From contig NZ_MKIM01000027.1 in the NCBI RefSeq assembly GCF_001939045.1, positions 682,001 to 746,000 on the forward strand: DNA of 64,000 bases, in the 5' to 3' direction. Below are positions 36,526-46,188 of the stretch, one piece after another. The position numbers were made by a program, and so were the translations under genes. The notes under the pieces were generated by a model. It did not search any database. It was not told where the DNA came from and saw only the letters and a list, made by a program, of their open reading frames with translations. The DNA is from Rhizobium oryziradicis (GTDB lineage Bacteria; Pseudomonadota; Alphaproteobacteria; Rhizobiales; Rhizobiaceae). Each line of letters starts with the position of its first letter. Position 1 is the stretch's first letter.

Positions 36526-37281
36526 ATGTCGCAATCTGCCAAAGTCATCACGACCAGCCTGGTTGAAGATCACCTGAACTGGCCGCCCGAGGGGCAGGTT
36601 TTTGAGGTCGGTGAGGTGCAATTGGCGGTTCGCGCCGGTGAGCATCCCTTTCATCTTGCCAATGTCGAAGCTGCCAAGGCGCATTGGGTGGAGGCTGTTG
36701 CGGCAACGCCTGCGCTGTTCGACGGAGAGATGGTGTTGTTCAACCGCTTGTCTTTGGCCGGTGGGCAGGTGATGGGTGATTGTTACAAGATTCCCTTTTC
36801 CACATTTTTGCTGTGGCGCAAGCAGGCAGATCCCGGCCTTGGTTATCACATCATGTGCTTTGCCGTGATCATGTCATCAGATGGCGCATTGATTGCTGTT
36901 GAAATGGGCGCACATACCGCAAATCCCGGCATGGTCTATTGCGCGGCGGGCTCGCTGGATAACTCCGATATTGTTGATGGTTTTGTCGATGTTGACGCCA
37001 ACATGCGCCGCGAAGTGATGGAGGAAACAGGCCTGTCGCTGGAGAGTGCCAAGGTGGATCCCCAATTGCGCGGATATCGGCGCGGGCGCAAGGTAACGTT
37101 GTTTCGCAGCTTTCATCTGGACATGACGGCGGATGAGATTTTTCAGCACATTGAAATGCATATGGTTGCGGATCATGAAAAGGAAATTGCGAGGCCTGTC
37201 GCGATATGGTCTGCCGATCGCAGCGCCTATCGTTTTAATGCCGCCATGTACCCGCTTCTAGATTGGGTATTTCCCGGATAA
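36526..37281 (+). CDS. Nudix hydrolase-like protein
   Basis: A 251-residue protein with a Nudix box near residues 155-175, in which REVMEETGL is intact but the Glu usually found eight residues before the Arg is a Val. The N-terminal half is of the long, poorly characterised Nudix type. AAAGGA precedes the ATG. The substrate is unknown and catalysis may be altered by the Glu change. The PhzF gene follows 76 bp later in the same direction. Confidence 0.75.
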   Translation: MSQSAKVITTSLVEDHLNWPPEGQVFEVGEVQLAVRAGEHPFHLANVEAAKAHWVEAVAATPALFDGEMVLFNRLSLAGGQVMGDCYKIPFSTFLLWRKQADPGLGYHIMCFAVIMSSDGALIAVEMGAHTANPGMVYCAAGSLDNSDIVDGFVDVDANMRREVMEETGLSLESAKVDPQLRGYRRGRKVTLFRSFHLDMTADEIFQHIEMHMVADHEKEIARPVAIWSADRSAYRFNAAMYPLLDWVFPG

Positions 37282-37357
37282 ACTTAAGAGATCGCCTTGC
37301 ATGGGCGGCTGAGGTCGTGCAGTCTGCACCCAAATTCAATCGGCACTGGAGGCGCGT

Positions 37358-38275
37358 TTGGCTCGGCCATATTGCATCTATGACGTTTTCACCGACAAGA
37401 AACTTTGCGGTAATCCGCTGGCAATTGTGTTTGATGCGGACGGGCTTGATGATGAAGCCATGCAGGCCATTGCGGGTGAATTCAACCTGTCTGAAACAGT
37501 GTTTGTTTTCCCATCCCTGAACCCGGCGCATCTGGCGCGTATCCGCATCTTTACGCCCACAAGAGAGCTTCCCTTTGCCGGTCATCCCACCGTTGGCACG
37601 GCAGTGGCCCTGGCAGAGAAAGCCCATGAGGGCAGGGATCGTCCGCTGGATATTGTCTCCGTGCTGGATGAAAAAATCGGGCCGGTGCGCTGCGCAGTCA
37701 GTCTTCGGGATGGCGAGGTTGGCTTTGCCGAATTTGATCTTCCAAAAACCTCGACACAAATCCATTTCTCGGTAGAGCGTGAGGCCATTGCCGAGGCGCT
37801 GGGGCTGCAGCTCGGCGATCTGTGCTTTGGCAATCATGTGCCCTCCATCTGGAGCGCAGGCGTTCCGTTTTTGTTGATCCCGGTCAACAGTCTTGCGGCC
37901 GTTGAAGGTGTGGAGTTCGACCCACAGCTCTGGGAGCGCACGGTGCCGTTTTGCGAGGGCGCGTTAAGCTCTGCCTATGTTTATTGCCGTGGAGGCGTGC
38001 ACCATGCGTCGCATTTTCATGCGCGCATGTTCTCGCCAGATATGGGCATTGGCGAAGACCCGGCCACGGGTTCGGCGGTGGCGGCCCTGTCCGGAGCAAT
38101 CAAACATTTCGATGGGCTGGGTGATGGGCATCACCCCATATTGGTCGAGCAAGGGGTGGAGATGGGACGTCCGTCCTTTATTCACCTGCATATTGATTGC
38201 AAGGAAGACAAGGTGTTTCGGGCGCGGATTGGTGGTCGTGCTGTGCGGATTGCCTCCGGCATTCTCGACTATTGA
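37358..38275 (+). CDS. PhzF family isomerase/epimerase-like protein
   Basis: A 305-residue two-domain protein of the diaminopimelate-epimerase fold: YDVFTDKKLCGNPLAIVFDA, the FNLSETVFVF motif with catalytic Glu, RIFTPTRELPFAGHPTVGTA, and EDPATGSAVAAL in the second domain. PhzF proteins isomerise small metabolites; the substrate here is unknown, and there is no phenazine cluster. The start is TTG at 37358 with GGAGG five bases before. Confidence 0.92.
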   Translation: MARPYCIYDVFTDKKLCGNPLAIVFDADGLDDEAMQAIAGEFNLSETVFVFPSLNPAHLARIRIFTPTRELPFAGHPTVGTAVALAEKAHEGRDRPLDIVSVLDEKIGPVRCAVSLRDGEVGFAEFDLPKTSTQIHFSVEREAIAEALGLQLGDLCFGNHVPSIWSAGVPFLLIPVNSLAAVEGVEFDPQLWERTVPFCEGALSSAYVYCRGGVHHASHFHARMFSPDMGIGEDPATGSAVAALSGAIKHFDGLGDGHHPILVEQGVEMGRPSFIHLHIDCKEDKVFRARIGGRAVRIASGILDY

Positions 38276-38340
38276 TATTGCTTGGTTTTTTCTAATTTTT
38301 ATTTTTTCCACACTTTCTGGCTTTTTTTTAAAAAGGATGC

Positions 38341-38369
38341 TGGACAAGGTGAGAGAACCCCTTTATATC
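38341..38369 (+). promoter_or_regulatory. Promoter of the tRNA-Lys pair
   Basis: TGGACA at 38341 and TATATC at 38364 with 17 bases between, about 43 bp before the first tRNA-Lys gene. Confidence 0.6.
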
Positions 38370-38411
38370 CCCGCTCACGCCAGCAGTGAGGCAAACAAAC
38401 TGCAGACGTAC

Positions 38412-38487
<76 letters not shown>

Positions 38488-38500
38488 TAACACCATAGAC

Positions 38501-38576
<76 letters not shown>

Positions 38577-38983
38577 TGGTGTGTAGAATGTCGTCGATCA
38601 CGGTAAGAGTGACGAAAATATTAAAAAAGTTTGCACAATCCCCATGTTGTTGATTTGTTCCGCATATTTCTCATGCGTTCTTTTTTTGTTCGTGTAGTTT
38701 GCCTTTTTGCAACCCGAAAAGGCTGTGGATAACTGTGGATAACTTGCTGTGCGCTCTATGTGCTTGTGGCGCAATCCCGAATCACACGCGATTTTACCGT
38801 CTCACGACGGGAATGGGTGCTGCGGCCCTTTGCGCTCATGATCGTCGTTTCTCACAAAGCGTATCAAACTGCGTCATGATCAAAGATCGAGCCAATCCAA
38901 ATTCTGGGACAAATTCTTGAATTGATCTGCTGAAAAAGCGCATCCGCGCAGTAAAAATCAACAAATACGCAACTTACAGCGCC

Positions 38984-39003
38984 GTGCGCCATATATGGCG
39001 CAC
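38984..39003. repeat. 20-bp perfect palindrome
   Basis: gtgcgccata followed by its exact reverse complement tatggcgcac. It lies in the 514-bp interval between the tRNA-Lys genes and the mechanosensitive channel gene, which otherwise holds no gene I can support. It may be an operator or part of a repeat. Confidence 0.6.
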
Positions 39004-39031
39004 AAAGGTTCGCTGTAGCTCTTTTAATCTG

Positions 39032-39079
39032 CTGCATAATTTTCGCCTTAAATCGATTCCGATTTAAGGAATTATGCAG
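39032..39079. repeat. REP-like inverted repeat before the channel gene
   Basis: Nested arms: outer ctgcataatt / aattatgcag and inner ccttaaatcg / cgatttaagg, with a 4-nt loop and a 4-base bulge on the left. The layout looks like the short interspersed palindromes of Rhizobiaceae genomes. The right arm ends 12 bp before the channel start codon, so it lies in the mRNA leader. Confidence 0.7.
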
Positions 39080-39090
39080 TAAGGGGCTTT

Positions 39091-41586
39091 GTGTCATTTA
39101 TCTTGCCGCATTGCCGCGATAGATACAGCCAAACTGACGTGAAAAGGGACCTGGGTTTGCAAAGCGTTAAGACATTTCTTGCGGCATTTTCCATTTTGGT
39201 TTTGATGGTTTTGGCAACCGTTCCGGGGAGCGATGTTTTTCTGCCGGGCGTAGCCATGGCGCAGGACGGCCCGTTTGCTGATGACGAGGCGGTGAGCAAG
39301 GCGTCTGCGGCTCTTGATGCTGCGCAAAAGCAACTGGATGCGGTCAGCGGTGAACTTGCCGATCATGCCAGCAGTGATCGTGACCTCATGACGGAAAAGT
39401 CGAAGGTCGATGATGTTCTCGCAGGCTTGCTGGCTATGAAAACCCAGATTGCTCCTCGCCTTGACGAAGTCACGGCGCGTTTGGCGGACCTTGGGGCACC
39501 CCCCAAGGAAGGAGCTCCGGTCGAGGCGGTTGAGGTTGCCACCCAGCGCGGCAAATTGACGGCGCAAAAAGCCACCATCGTCAACATCCTTGCGCGTATT
39601 GATGACACGACCAAAGTCGCCAATGATGTGTCATCCAAGATCTCGACAGCGCGGCGCGAGTTGTTCACCAAAGAGCTTTTCGCCCATGCTGATGTGTCGC
39701 TGGATGCCATGAGTGTCGCGGTCGATTCGATTGCGCCGGAAGTGTCGCGCTTTGTCGATACCATGAGCAACTGGATCAGCTTTGTTGTTCGCTTGAAACT
39801 CGTGTCCTTGGCCTCCGCACTGGTTCTGTCGCTCATCATGATGCTGGGTCTGCGCATGATTTTGCATCGGATTTTCGGTCCCATTGTTGCGCGCGGCAAG
39901 CAAGAGCAAGATCCATCCTACATGAGCCGGTTTTCGCTGGCCTTCTGGTCTACGATTCTGCCATCGCTGGCGTTTAGCTTTTTCCTCGCATCCAGCTTTT
40001 TCTTTCTGGATATGTTCAACGTCTTGCGCCCCGACATTCGGCATATGGTGGGTGCCTTCTTTGGTTTTTGTGGGTTTGTTTTCTTTTCCTCGCGTTTGGC
40101 ATTGGCCGTGTTTAATCCGGTGTCGCCAAAATGGCGCCTGCTGCATGTCACCGATCGAGGCGGCTATCAGTTGGCTGCGGCCTTTATTTCGATGTCTGTC
40201 ATCAACAGCCTGGATTTTGTTCTGGCCACGATCTCGCAAGTGCAGAGCTGGCCGATCGAGATGACGGTGCTGAAAGGCTTGGTGCTTGCCATTCTGGTGG
40301 GCGCAATCTTGATCGGTGTATCGTTCATCAAGCCACTGCTTCCCAAAAATATTGATGACAACACCGTTGCTCGGCCTTGGTCGGTGACAACCTCGAGCCT
40401 GATGCGCGTTATCGGTGGCGTGATCATCGTCCTCGGCCTTTTTGGCTATGTCGGGCTGGCGCGTTTCGTTGCCACCCAGATCGTGCTGACAGGGGGCTTG
40501 CTCTGCACCATGTATATCGGCATCCGTTCGGGCAGGGCGGTGTCAGAACGGGATCGCTTTGGCGAAACCGTGGTGGGCCGCTATTTTCAGCGCAGATTTT
40601 CCATCGGTCCCGTCGCTCTGGACCAGATGGGCATTGTGGCAGGATTGCTGATCTATTGCATCGCGGTCATGCTGGGCTTGCCATTGATCATGCTGTCATG
40701 GGGCTTTCAGCTGCCAGACATTCGCCTTTGGGTTTATAACCTCTTTACCGAAATCAAAATTGGCAGCATCAGCATTTCCGTGGTCGGGATTTTGGGCGGC
40801 GCATTGCTTTTTGCCATTGGCATCGTTGTGACGCGCTGGTTCGAAAAATGGCTCGACGGCACGATCATGGTGCGCGCTCATGTTGATACGGGTGTGCGCA
40901 ACTCCATCAAGACAGTGGTGGGTTATGTGGGCGCTGTGCTTGCTGCAGTCATTGGCCTGTCTGCTGCGGGCATTAACCTCTCCAACCTTGCGCTGGTTGC
41001 CGGTGCTCTTTCTGTTGGTATCGGTTTTGGTTTGCAAAACATTGTTTCCAACTTCGTGTCGGGTCTGATTTTGCTGGTGGAACGGCCGTTCAAGGTGGGC
41101 GACTGGGTGCTGACCGGAACCACAGAAGGTTTTGTGCGGCGTATCAATGTGCGCGCCACAGAGATTGAGACGTTCCAGCGCCAAACCATCATCGTGCCAA
41201 ATTCCGAGTTGATCAACGCAGCCGTTGGCAACTGGACTCATCGCAACACGCTCGGTCGTGTCGACGTGCCAATTGGCGTGAGCTATGACAGCGATCCGCA
41301 GAAGGTCATGGATGTGCTGAAAGAAGTGGCTATGGCTCAGGAAGGCGTGCTGCGCAATCCGGAACCCTTCGTGGTTTTCCTGAGCTTTGGTGCGTCGTCG
41401 CTCGATTTTCAGCTCAGTTTCTTCATCGGCGATGTTTTGAATGGTCTGGCCATCAAGAATGGCGTGCGCGTCAAGCTGTACCATCGGTTTCGCGAAGAAG
41501 GGATTCAAATCCCTTACCCCCATCAGGATCTTAAAGTGGTGTTGGAGAGGCAGCCCCCCAAGGGGCCTATCCAGCCTCCGGCGTAA
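39091..41586 (+). CDS. MscS-type mechanosensitive channel with DUF3772
   Basis: An 831-residue inner-membrane channel. The N-terminal hydrophobic signal/anchor ends near AMAQDG. A periplasmic coiled-coil region (DUF3772-type, about residues 60-220) follows, then about ten membrane segments and the C-terminal MscS domain with NLALVAGALSVGIGFGLQNIVSNFVSGLILLVERPFKVGDW. The pore helix has the Gly/Ala pattern of MscS. The start is GTG at 39091 after AAGGGG. It likely relieves turgor on hypo-osmotic shock. Confidence 0.92.
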   Translation: MSFILPHCRDRYSQTDVKRDLGLQSVKTFLAAFSILVLMVLATVPGSDVFLPGVAMAQDGPFADDEAVSKASAALDAAQKQLDAVSGELADHASSDRDLMTEKSKVDDVLAGLLAMKTQIAPRLDEVTARLADLGAPPKEGAPVEAVEVATQRGKLTAQKATIVNILARIDDTTKVANDVSSKISTARRELFTKELFAHADVSLDAMSVAVDSIAPEVSRFVDTMSNWISFVVRLKLVSLASALVLSLIMMLGLRMILHRIFGPIVARGKQEQDPSYMSRFSLAFWSTILPSLAFSFFLASSFFFLDMFNVLRPDIRHMVGAFFGFCGFVFFSSRLALAVFNPVSPKWRLLHVTDRGGYQLAAAFISMSVINSLDFVLATISQVQSWPIEMTVLKGLVLAILVGAILIGVSFIKPLLPKNIDDNTVARPWSVTTSSLMRVIGGVIIVLGLFGYVGLARFVATQIVLTGGLLCTMYIGIRSGRAVSERDRFGETVVGRYFQRRFSIGPVALDQMGIVAGLLIYCIAVMLGLPLIMLSWGFQLPDIRLWVYNLFTEIKIGSISISVVGILGGALLFAIGIVVTRWFEKWLDGTIMVRAHVDTGVRNSIKTVVGYVGAVLAAVIGLSAAGINLSNLALVAGALSVGIGFGLQNIVSNFVSGLILLVERPFKVGDWVLTGTTEGFVRRINVRATEIETFQRQTIIVPNSELINAAVGNWTHRNTLGRVDVPIGVSYDSDPQKVMDVLKEVAMAQEGVLRNPEPFVVFLSFGASSLDFQLSFFIGDVLNGLAIKNGVRVKLYHRFREEGIQIPYPHQDLKVVLERQPPKGPIQPPA

Positions 41587-41632
41587 GCTGCCCCGCTTTA
41601 AACTGGCCCCTCTAAGCTAAACTGAATTGCAG

Positions 41633-41665
41633 AAACCACCACAGCATCGCTGTGGTGGTTTTGTC
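41633..41665. terminator. Terminator between convergent genes
   Basis: A perfect 13-bp stem, aaaccaccacagc / gctgtggtggttt, with a 3-nt loop. It lies between the channel gene and the convergent methyltransferase gene, whose stop codon region it abuts, and may serve both. Confidence 0.85.
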
Positions 41666-42460
41666 TCAGGCGCGTATGGCTTCAAACATCACCATATCCA
41701 GCATGAAAGAGCCATCCGGCTCAATGGCAAAATGAGACTTGACCTCGGGACTGGCCTTTTCCTGCAAGATTGAAATTGCCGCGCACAATGGCTCAGCCGT
41801 GCCGATGCGCAAGGTCCAGCTTTTGAACTCCATCCGCAGGCGAAACGGCCGCAGACTTGTCACATCAAAGCCGGCGCGTCCCAGCATTTCGGTCCATTCC
41901 GCAACCGTGTAATTGCGCACATGCGATGTATCGCGCAACAGCTCAATTGCCTGCAAATGGGTGTTTAACAGCGGTGCCGGCGGGGCAACCACATCAATAA
42001 ATATGGCTTTTGCACCCTTTGACAGCACGCGCCGCGCTTCTCGCAAGCCAGCATTCACATCATGCCAATGGTGGGCGCTGTAGCGACAGGCCAGAAAATC
42101 GAATGTCCCATCCGCAAAGGGCAGGTGTTCGGCAGAGGCCTCGGTTGTTTTAACATTGCTCAGTCCTTTCGATGTTGCCGTCTGTCTGACCGCTGCCAGC
42201 ATGCTGGCAGACAAATCAACGGCGGTAACGGCACCAGCATGAGGTGCGATGGTGTAGGAGACATGGCCGCCGCCGGCCCCCAGATCAATGGCGTTTTGTG
42301 GGCGTACATCCTGTGCAATTTTGCCAAGCTGGTTCAGGTCTTCACCTTGGGAATGGACGCTGCTTTCCACATAGGCGTTGGCGCGCGGGCCAAAACTATC
42401 CTGCACGTGGCGGTCGTGATCCTTGGTGTTCTTTGTTGTGCTGCTGGTTGGTGTTGGCAT
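41666..42460 (-). CDS. Class I SAM-dependent methyltransferase (UbiE-like)
   Basis: A 264-residue methyltransferase with motif I IDLGAGGGHVSY near residue 60, the acidic motif II in VTAVDLSASML, LPFADGTFDFLACRYSAHHWHD, and EARRVLSKGAKAIFID. It resembles small-molecule methyltransferases of the UbiE group; the substrate is unknown. It diverges from an XRE-type regulator across an 87-bp gap that contains the direct repeat ctgtta(c/t)aag (42508 and 42531). Confidence 0.88.
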   Translation of the reverse strand: MPTPTSSTTKNTKDHDRHVQDSFGPRANAYVESSVHSQGEDLNQLGKIAQDVRPQNAIDLGAGGGHVSYTIAPHAGAVTAVDLSASMLAAVRQTATSKGLSNVKTTEASAEHLPFADGTFDFLACRYSAHHWHDVNAGLREARRVLSKGAKAIFIDVVAPPAPLLNTHLQAIELLRDTSHVRNYTVAEWTEMLGRAGFDVTSLRPFRLRMEFKSWTLRIGTAEPLCAAISILQEKASPEVKSHFAIEPDGSFMLDMVMFEAIRA

Positions 42461-42547
42461 GACTTCTCTCCTGTTAGACTATTGTTGTAGCATTGCACAA
42501 AAATATGCTGTTACAAGATGATCAGTTATCCTGTTATAAGTGCTTCC

Positions 42548-43318
42548 ATGCTCGACGTTGATCAACGAAAATCCCTTGGTGAATTTGTGCGTGCCCACCG
42601 CGAAAAGCTGGTGACGGATCGCGTTGGCCGCAGACGTACACCCGGCTTGCGCCGTGAAGAACTGGCCGAGCGCGCAGGAATCAGCCCGACATGGTGTGCA
42701 TGGATAGAGCAGGGCAGGCAGGTGCAGGCATCGCCCCATGCGCTGGCGCGGCTGGCGAGAGCGTTGGAACTGACCCGGGCCGAGCGCGCCTATTTGTTTG
42801 AGCTGGCAGCACGCCGCGATCCGGATGATGAAACTGGCACACCGATGGATGATGCACCAGCCTCGTTGCTGGCGGCGGTCACAGCGGTGCAACACCCCGC
42901 TTACGGGCTTGATCGTTATTGGAATGCCTGTTGCTGGAATTCGGCGGCTGTTTCGCTGTTTCCGGGCTGGCTGGATGAAGAGGCGCAGGAGCGAAACCTG
43001 CTTCGCTACGTGTTTTTAAACCCGCGCGCTCAGGAGCATATCGTCGACTGGCAGGTGCGGGCATTGCGGCTGTTGGCGGAGTTTCGCGCCGATTATAGTC
43101 ACGCATTGAGAGATCCCGCCATTCGCAATCTTGTTGAAACGCTACAGCAGGAAAGCGCTTTGTTTGATCAGGGCTGGCAGGAGCAAATGGTGCTGGAGCG
43201 CGAAGGAGGCGAGCGCGCGTTTTTATTGCCCCCTCGCGGCTTGCTGCGCTTTCGCCAGTTCAATTTCCGGCCAAGCGACAGGCCCGATTGCAAGCTGGTC
43301 TTTCTGATTCCCCAATGA
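42548..43318 (+). CDS. XRE family regulator with MmyB-like ligand domain
   Basis: A 256-residue regulator: RRRTPGLRREELAERAGISPTWCAWIEQGRQVQASPHALARLARALELTRAERAYLFELA is the XRE helix-turn-helix, and the C-terminal part (WNACCWNSAAVSLFPGW..., RNLLRYVFLNP) is the MmyB-like PAS-related domain. Such regulators often control a divergent oxidoreductase or methyltransferase, as here. The start at 42548 (MLDVDQRKSL) is preferred to 42518, which lies among the repeat elements. Confidence 0.9.
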   Translation: MLDVDQRKSLGEFVRAHREKLVTDRVGRRRTPGLRREELAERAGISPTWCAWIEQGRQVQASPHALARLARALELTRAERAYLFELAARRDPDDETGTPMDDAPASLLAAVTAVQHPAYGLDRYWNACCWNSAAVSLFPGWLDEEAQERNLLRYVFLNPRAQEHIVDWQVRALRLLAEFRADYSHALRDPAIRNLVETLQQESALFDQGWQEQMVLEREGGERAFLLPPRGLLRFRQFNFRPSDRPDCKLVFLIPQ

Positions 43319-43512
43319 GGACGAAAGTCAGGGCTGTTCCAGCCATGTTCTGGAGGTTGTCAGCATAGAATTTAGAGCGAGGTCGCGGCCTTCCATGCTC
43401 ATGTCGCAAACGGGCGGCAAAGCTGGCGTCGTCTTTATCATAGTCCCATCATCAACATCTGCTGCGGCATTTATGATTTGCGCTGTGGCGAGAGCAGAAA
43501 CAGGGGAATTCC

Positions 43513-46032
43513 ATGTCGATCAAATCTCATGCGCGCGCCGTGGTGATTGGCGGAGGCGTCGTTGGCGTTTCCACACTCTATCACCTTGCCAAGAAGGGCT
43601 GGAGCGATAGCGTTCTGATTGAACGTAAGGAACTGACATCCGGCTCGACATGGCACGCCGCCGGTCTGTTGCCATTGTTCAACATGAGCTACTCGGTGGG
43701 CCAGATCCACAAATATTCCGTGAAATTCTATCAGGAGCTTCAGGAAGAAACCGGCATGAATGTCGGCTTCAGCAAAGTGTCCAACATTCGTCTCGCCCGC
43801 ACCAAGGATCGCTGGGACGAATATATGTATTACGCAGGCATTGCCGAAACCATTGGCGTCAAGGTCAATATTCTGACCCCCGAACAGGTCAAGGAAATCT
43901 GGCCTTTGTGCGAAACCGAAGGCCTGCTGGGTGCCATCCAGCATCCCGACGATGGCTATATCCAGCCTGCTGACCTCACACAGGCACTGGCCAAGGGCGC
44001 GCGCGATCGCGGCGCTACCATTTACCGTAACACCACCGTGACGGCGATTGAGCAGCAGCCAGACGGGCTTTGGAAAATCACCACCGACAAGGGTGAGATC
44101 ACCGCTGAGCACGTCATCTCTTGCACGGGCAATTTTGCCCGCAAGACCGGCGAGATGGTGGGCATCAACATTCCGGTCATTCCGGTTGAGCATCAATATA
44201 TCGTCACCGAGCCGCATCCGGCCATCCTTGAGCGTAAGGCGCAAGGCCTGCCTGAAATGGGCGTTTTGCGTGAGTCGGATAGCGCCTGGTACATGCGCGA
44301 AGAAAACGGCGGTCTGCTGCTGGGTCCATACGAGCACGGCGCGCCCGTCTGCTATGTCGATGGCCCGTCGGACGAGAGCGAATACGAGCTTTTCCAGGAA
44401 GAGCTGGACCGTTTGATGCCGCATATTGAAACGGCGATGGTGCGCGTGCCTGCCTTTGGCGAAGTGGGGATCAAGAAAGTCTACAACGGCGCGATTGCCT
44501 ATACACCGGACGGCAACCCGATCATTGGCCCCGCTCCGGGCCTGAAGAATTTCTGGCTCAATGAGGGCCATTCGTTTGGCATTACCGCCGCTGGCGGGGC
44601 TGGCTGGCAATTGGCAGAATGGATTGTCGATGGCGAATCCACTCTTGATATGATGGGCGCAGATCCGCGCCGTTTTGGCCCCTATGCGACTGAGGGCTAT
44701 CTGATTGCCAAGAACGAAGAGGCCTATGCCAACGTCTTCACCATGCATTATCCTGATGAAGAGCGTGCGGCTGCCCGTCCTTTGAAGACCACGCCGGTCT
44801 ATGATCGCCTCAAGAAAATGGGTGCGGTGTTTGGCTCGGTGTATGGTTGGGAGCGCGCCAACTGGTTTGCGCCAGAAGGCTACGAGATCCCCAAGGAAGA
44901 GCTTGGCGTTGGCGCAGATGTTTTGACCAGCCACAACTACGCCGAACCCACCGAAGATGGTCGTGTTGTTGAAAAATGGTCATTCCGCCGCTCGAACTAT
45001 TTCGAGCATGTCGGCAATGAAGTGAAAAATGTTTCCGAGAATGTTGGCGTGCTGGATATGTCGGCCTTTGCCAAGATGGAAGTGTCGGGCGTAGGTGCTC
45101 GGGCCTGGCTGGAAAGCATTTTTGCCAATGCCATCCCCAAGAAGCGCGGCCGTATCGCGCTCTGCCACATGCTGACCAAGCATGGCGGCGTGCGCGCTGA
45201 ATTCACGGTCTATGAATGGGCACCCAACCGCTTCTATCTGGTGTCTGCGGGGGCCTATGAAGCTCATGATCACGATTATCTGCGTAAGCTGGCCCCAACC
45301 GATGGCTCGGTGAAATTGCAGCATATCACCCAGAAAATGGGCGTTCTGGTGCTGGCGGGTCCAAAGTCACGGCAGGTGTTGCAAAAGCTCACCCGCACCA
45401 GCCTTGCCAATAAGGATTTCCCTTGGTTGTCGGGCAAAGAAATCGCGGTTGGTGTTGCCTCAGCCCATGCCTTGCGCGTCAACTTCGTGGGTGAACTCGG
45501 TTGGGAGCTGCATCACCCGATTGAGATGCAGAACTATATCTTTGATCAACTGATGGAAGCCGGTGCCGAGTTTGGCATCAAGCCCTTTGGTATTCGCGCC
45601 ATGCTGTCCATGTCGGTGGAGAAATCCTATCGCTTGATCCCGCGGGAAATGTCGATTGAGTACAATGCGTATGAGTCGGCGCTGGACCGCTTTATCAAGC
45701 TCGATAAGGAGTTCCTCGGCAAGGAAGGGTTGCTGGCCTATAAGGAAAAGGGCTTGCGTTGGAACTTTGCAACGCTGGTGCTGGAAGGCGTCAAGGACGT
45801 TGATGCTCGCGGATCGGAAGCAATCTACAACGAAGCGGGTGAGCTGGTTGGCCGTGCCACCAATGGCACCTATGGCTGGCGCGTCGGTAAATCTATCGCT
45901 CTTGCTATGCTCAAGCCCGACTATGCTGCAATTGGCACCAAGGTGAAAATCAAAATCCTTGGCGATATTTATGATGCGACGGTGGTGGGTGAAAGCCCGT
46001 TTGATCCAGATAATGCGGCCTTGCGCGCTTAA
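43513..46032 (+). CDS. Dimethylglycine/sarcosine dehydrogenase-like flavoprotein
   Basis: An 839-residue FAD enzyme that oxidatively demethylates N-methyl amines and passes the methyl group to tetrahydrofolate. The N-terminal dinucleotide motif AVVIGGGVVGVSTLYHLAKKG (residues 9-29) is followed by STWHAAGL, where a His is the usual FAD attachment site in relatives. The central FAO domain follows, then a C-terminal GcvT-like folate domain (about residues 480-830). It stands alone and ends at a terminator; it probably serves glycine-betaine or dimethylglycine catabolism. Confidence 0.92.
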   Translation: MSIKSHARAVVIGGGVVGVSTLYHLAKKGWSDSVLIERKELTSGSTWHAAGLLPLFNMSYSVGQIHKYSVKFYQELQEETGMNVGFSKVSNIRLARTKDRWDEYMYYAGIAETIGVKVNILTPEQVKEIWPLCETEGLLGAIQHPDDGYIQPADLTQALAKGARDRGATIYRNTTVTAIEQQPDGLWKITTDKGEITAEHVISCTGNFARKTGEMVGINIPVIPVEHQYIVTEPHPAILERKAQGLPEMGVLRESDSAWYMREENGGLLLGPYEHGAPVCYVDGPSDESEYELFQEELDRLMPHIETAMVRVPAFGEVGIKKVYNGAIAYTPDGNPIIGPAPGLKNFWLNEGHSFGITAAGGAGWQLAEWIVDGESTLDMMGADPRRFGPYATEGYLIAKNEEAYANVFTMHYPDEERAAARPLKTTPVYDRLKKMGAVFGSVYGWERANWFAPEGYEIPKEELGVGADVLTSHNYAEPTEDGRVVEKWSFRRSNYFEHVGNEVKNVSENVGVLDMSAFAKMEVSGVGARAWLESIFANAIPKKRGRIALCHMLTKHGGVRAEFTVYEWAPNRFYLVSAGAYEAHDHDYLRKLAPTDGSVKLQHITQKMGVLVLAGPKSRQVLQKLTRTSLANKDFPWLSGKEIAVGVASAHALRVNFVGELGWELHHPIEMQNYIFDQLMEAGAEFGIKPFGIRAMLSMSVEKSYRLIPREMSIEYNAYESALDRFIKLDKEFLGKEGLLAYKEKGLRWNFATLVLEGVKDVDARGSEAIYNEAGELVGRATNGTYGWRVGKSIALAMLKPDYAAIGTKVKIKILGDIYDATVVGESPFDPDNAALRA

Positions 46033-46060
46033 CGTGTGGTGTTGCTGATCGAAACACAGG

Positions 46061-46092
46061 GGGCGGCTCAAGGAGTCGCCCTTCATTTTTTG
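46061..46092 (+). terminator. Probable terminator after the flavoprotein gene
   Basis: gggcggc paired with gtcgccc (one G-T pair) across a 7-nt loop, followed by a T-rich run. Confidence 0.65.
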
Positions 46093-46188
46093 TTTAGGAC
46101 ATCAACAACAAGCACCCGTTTACATTAATATTTCAGCAATCGGTGACGTCTATACTCGCGCAAAATCACTTGTTTTCAAAGGCGCGTC

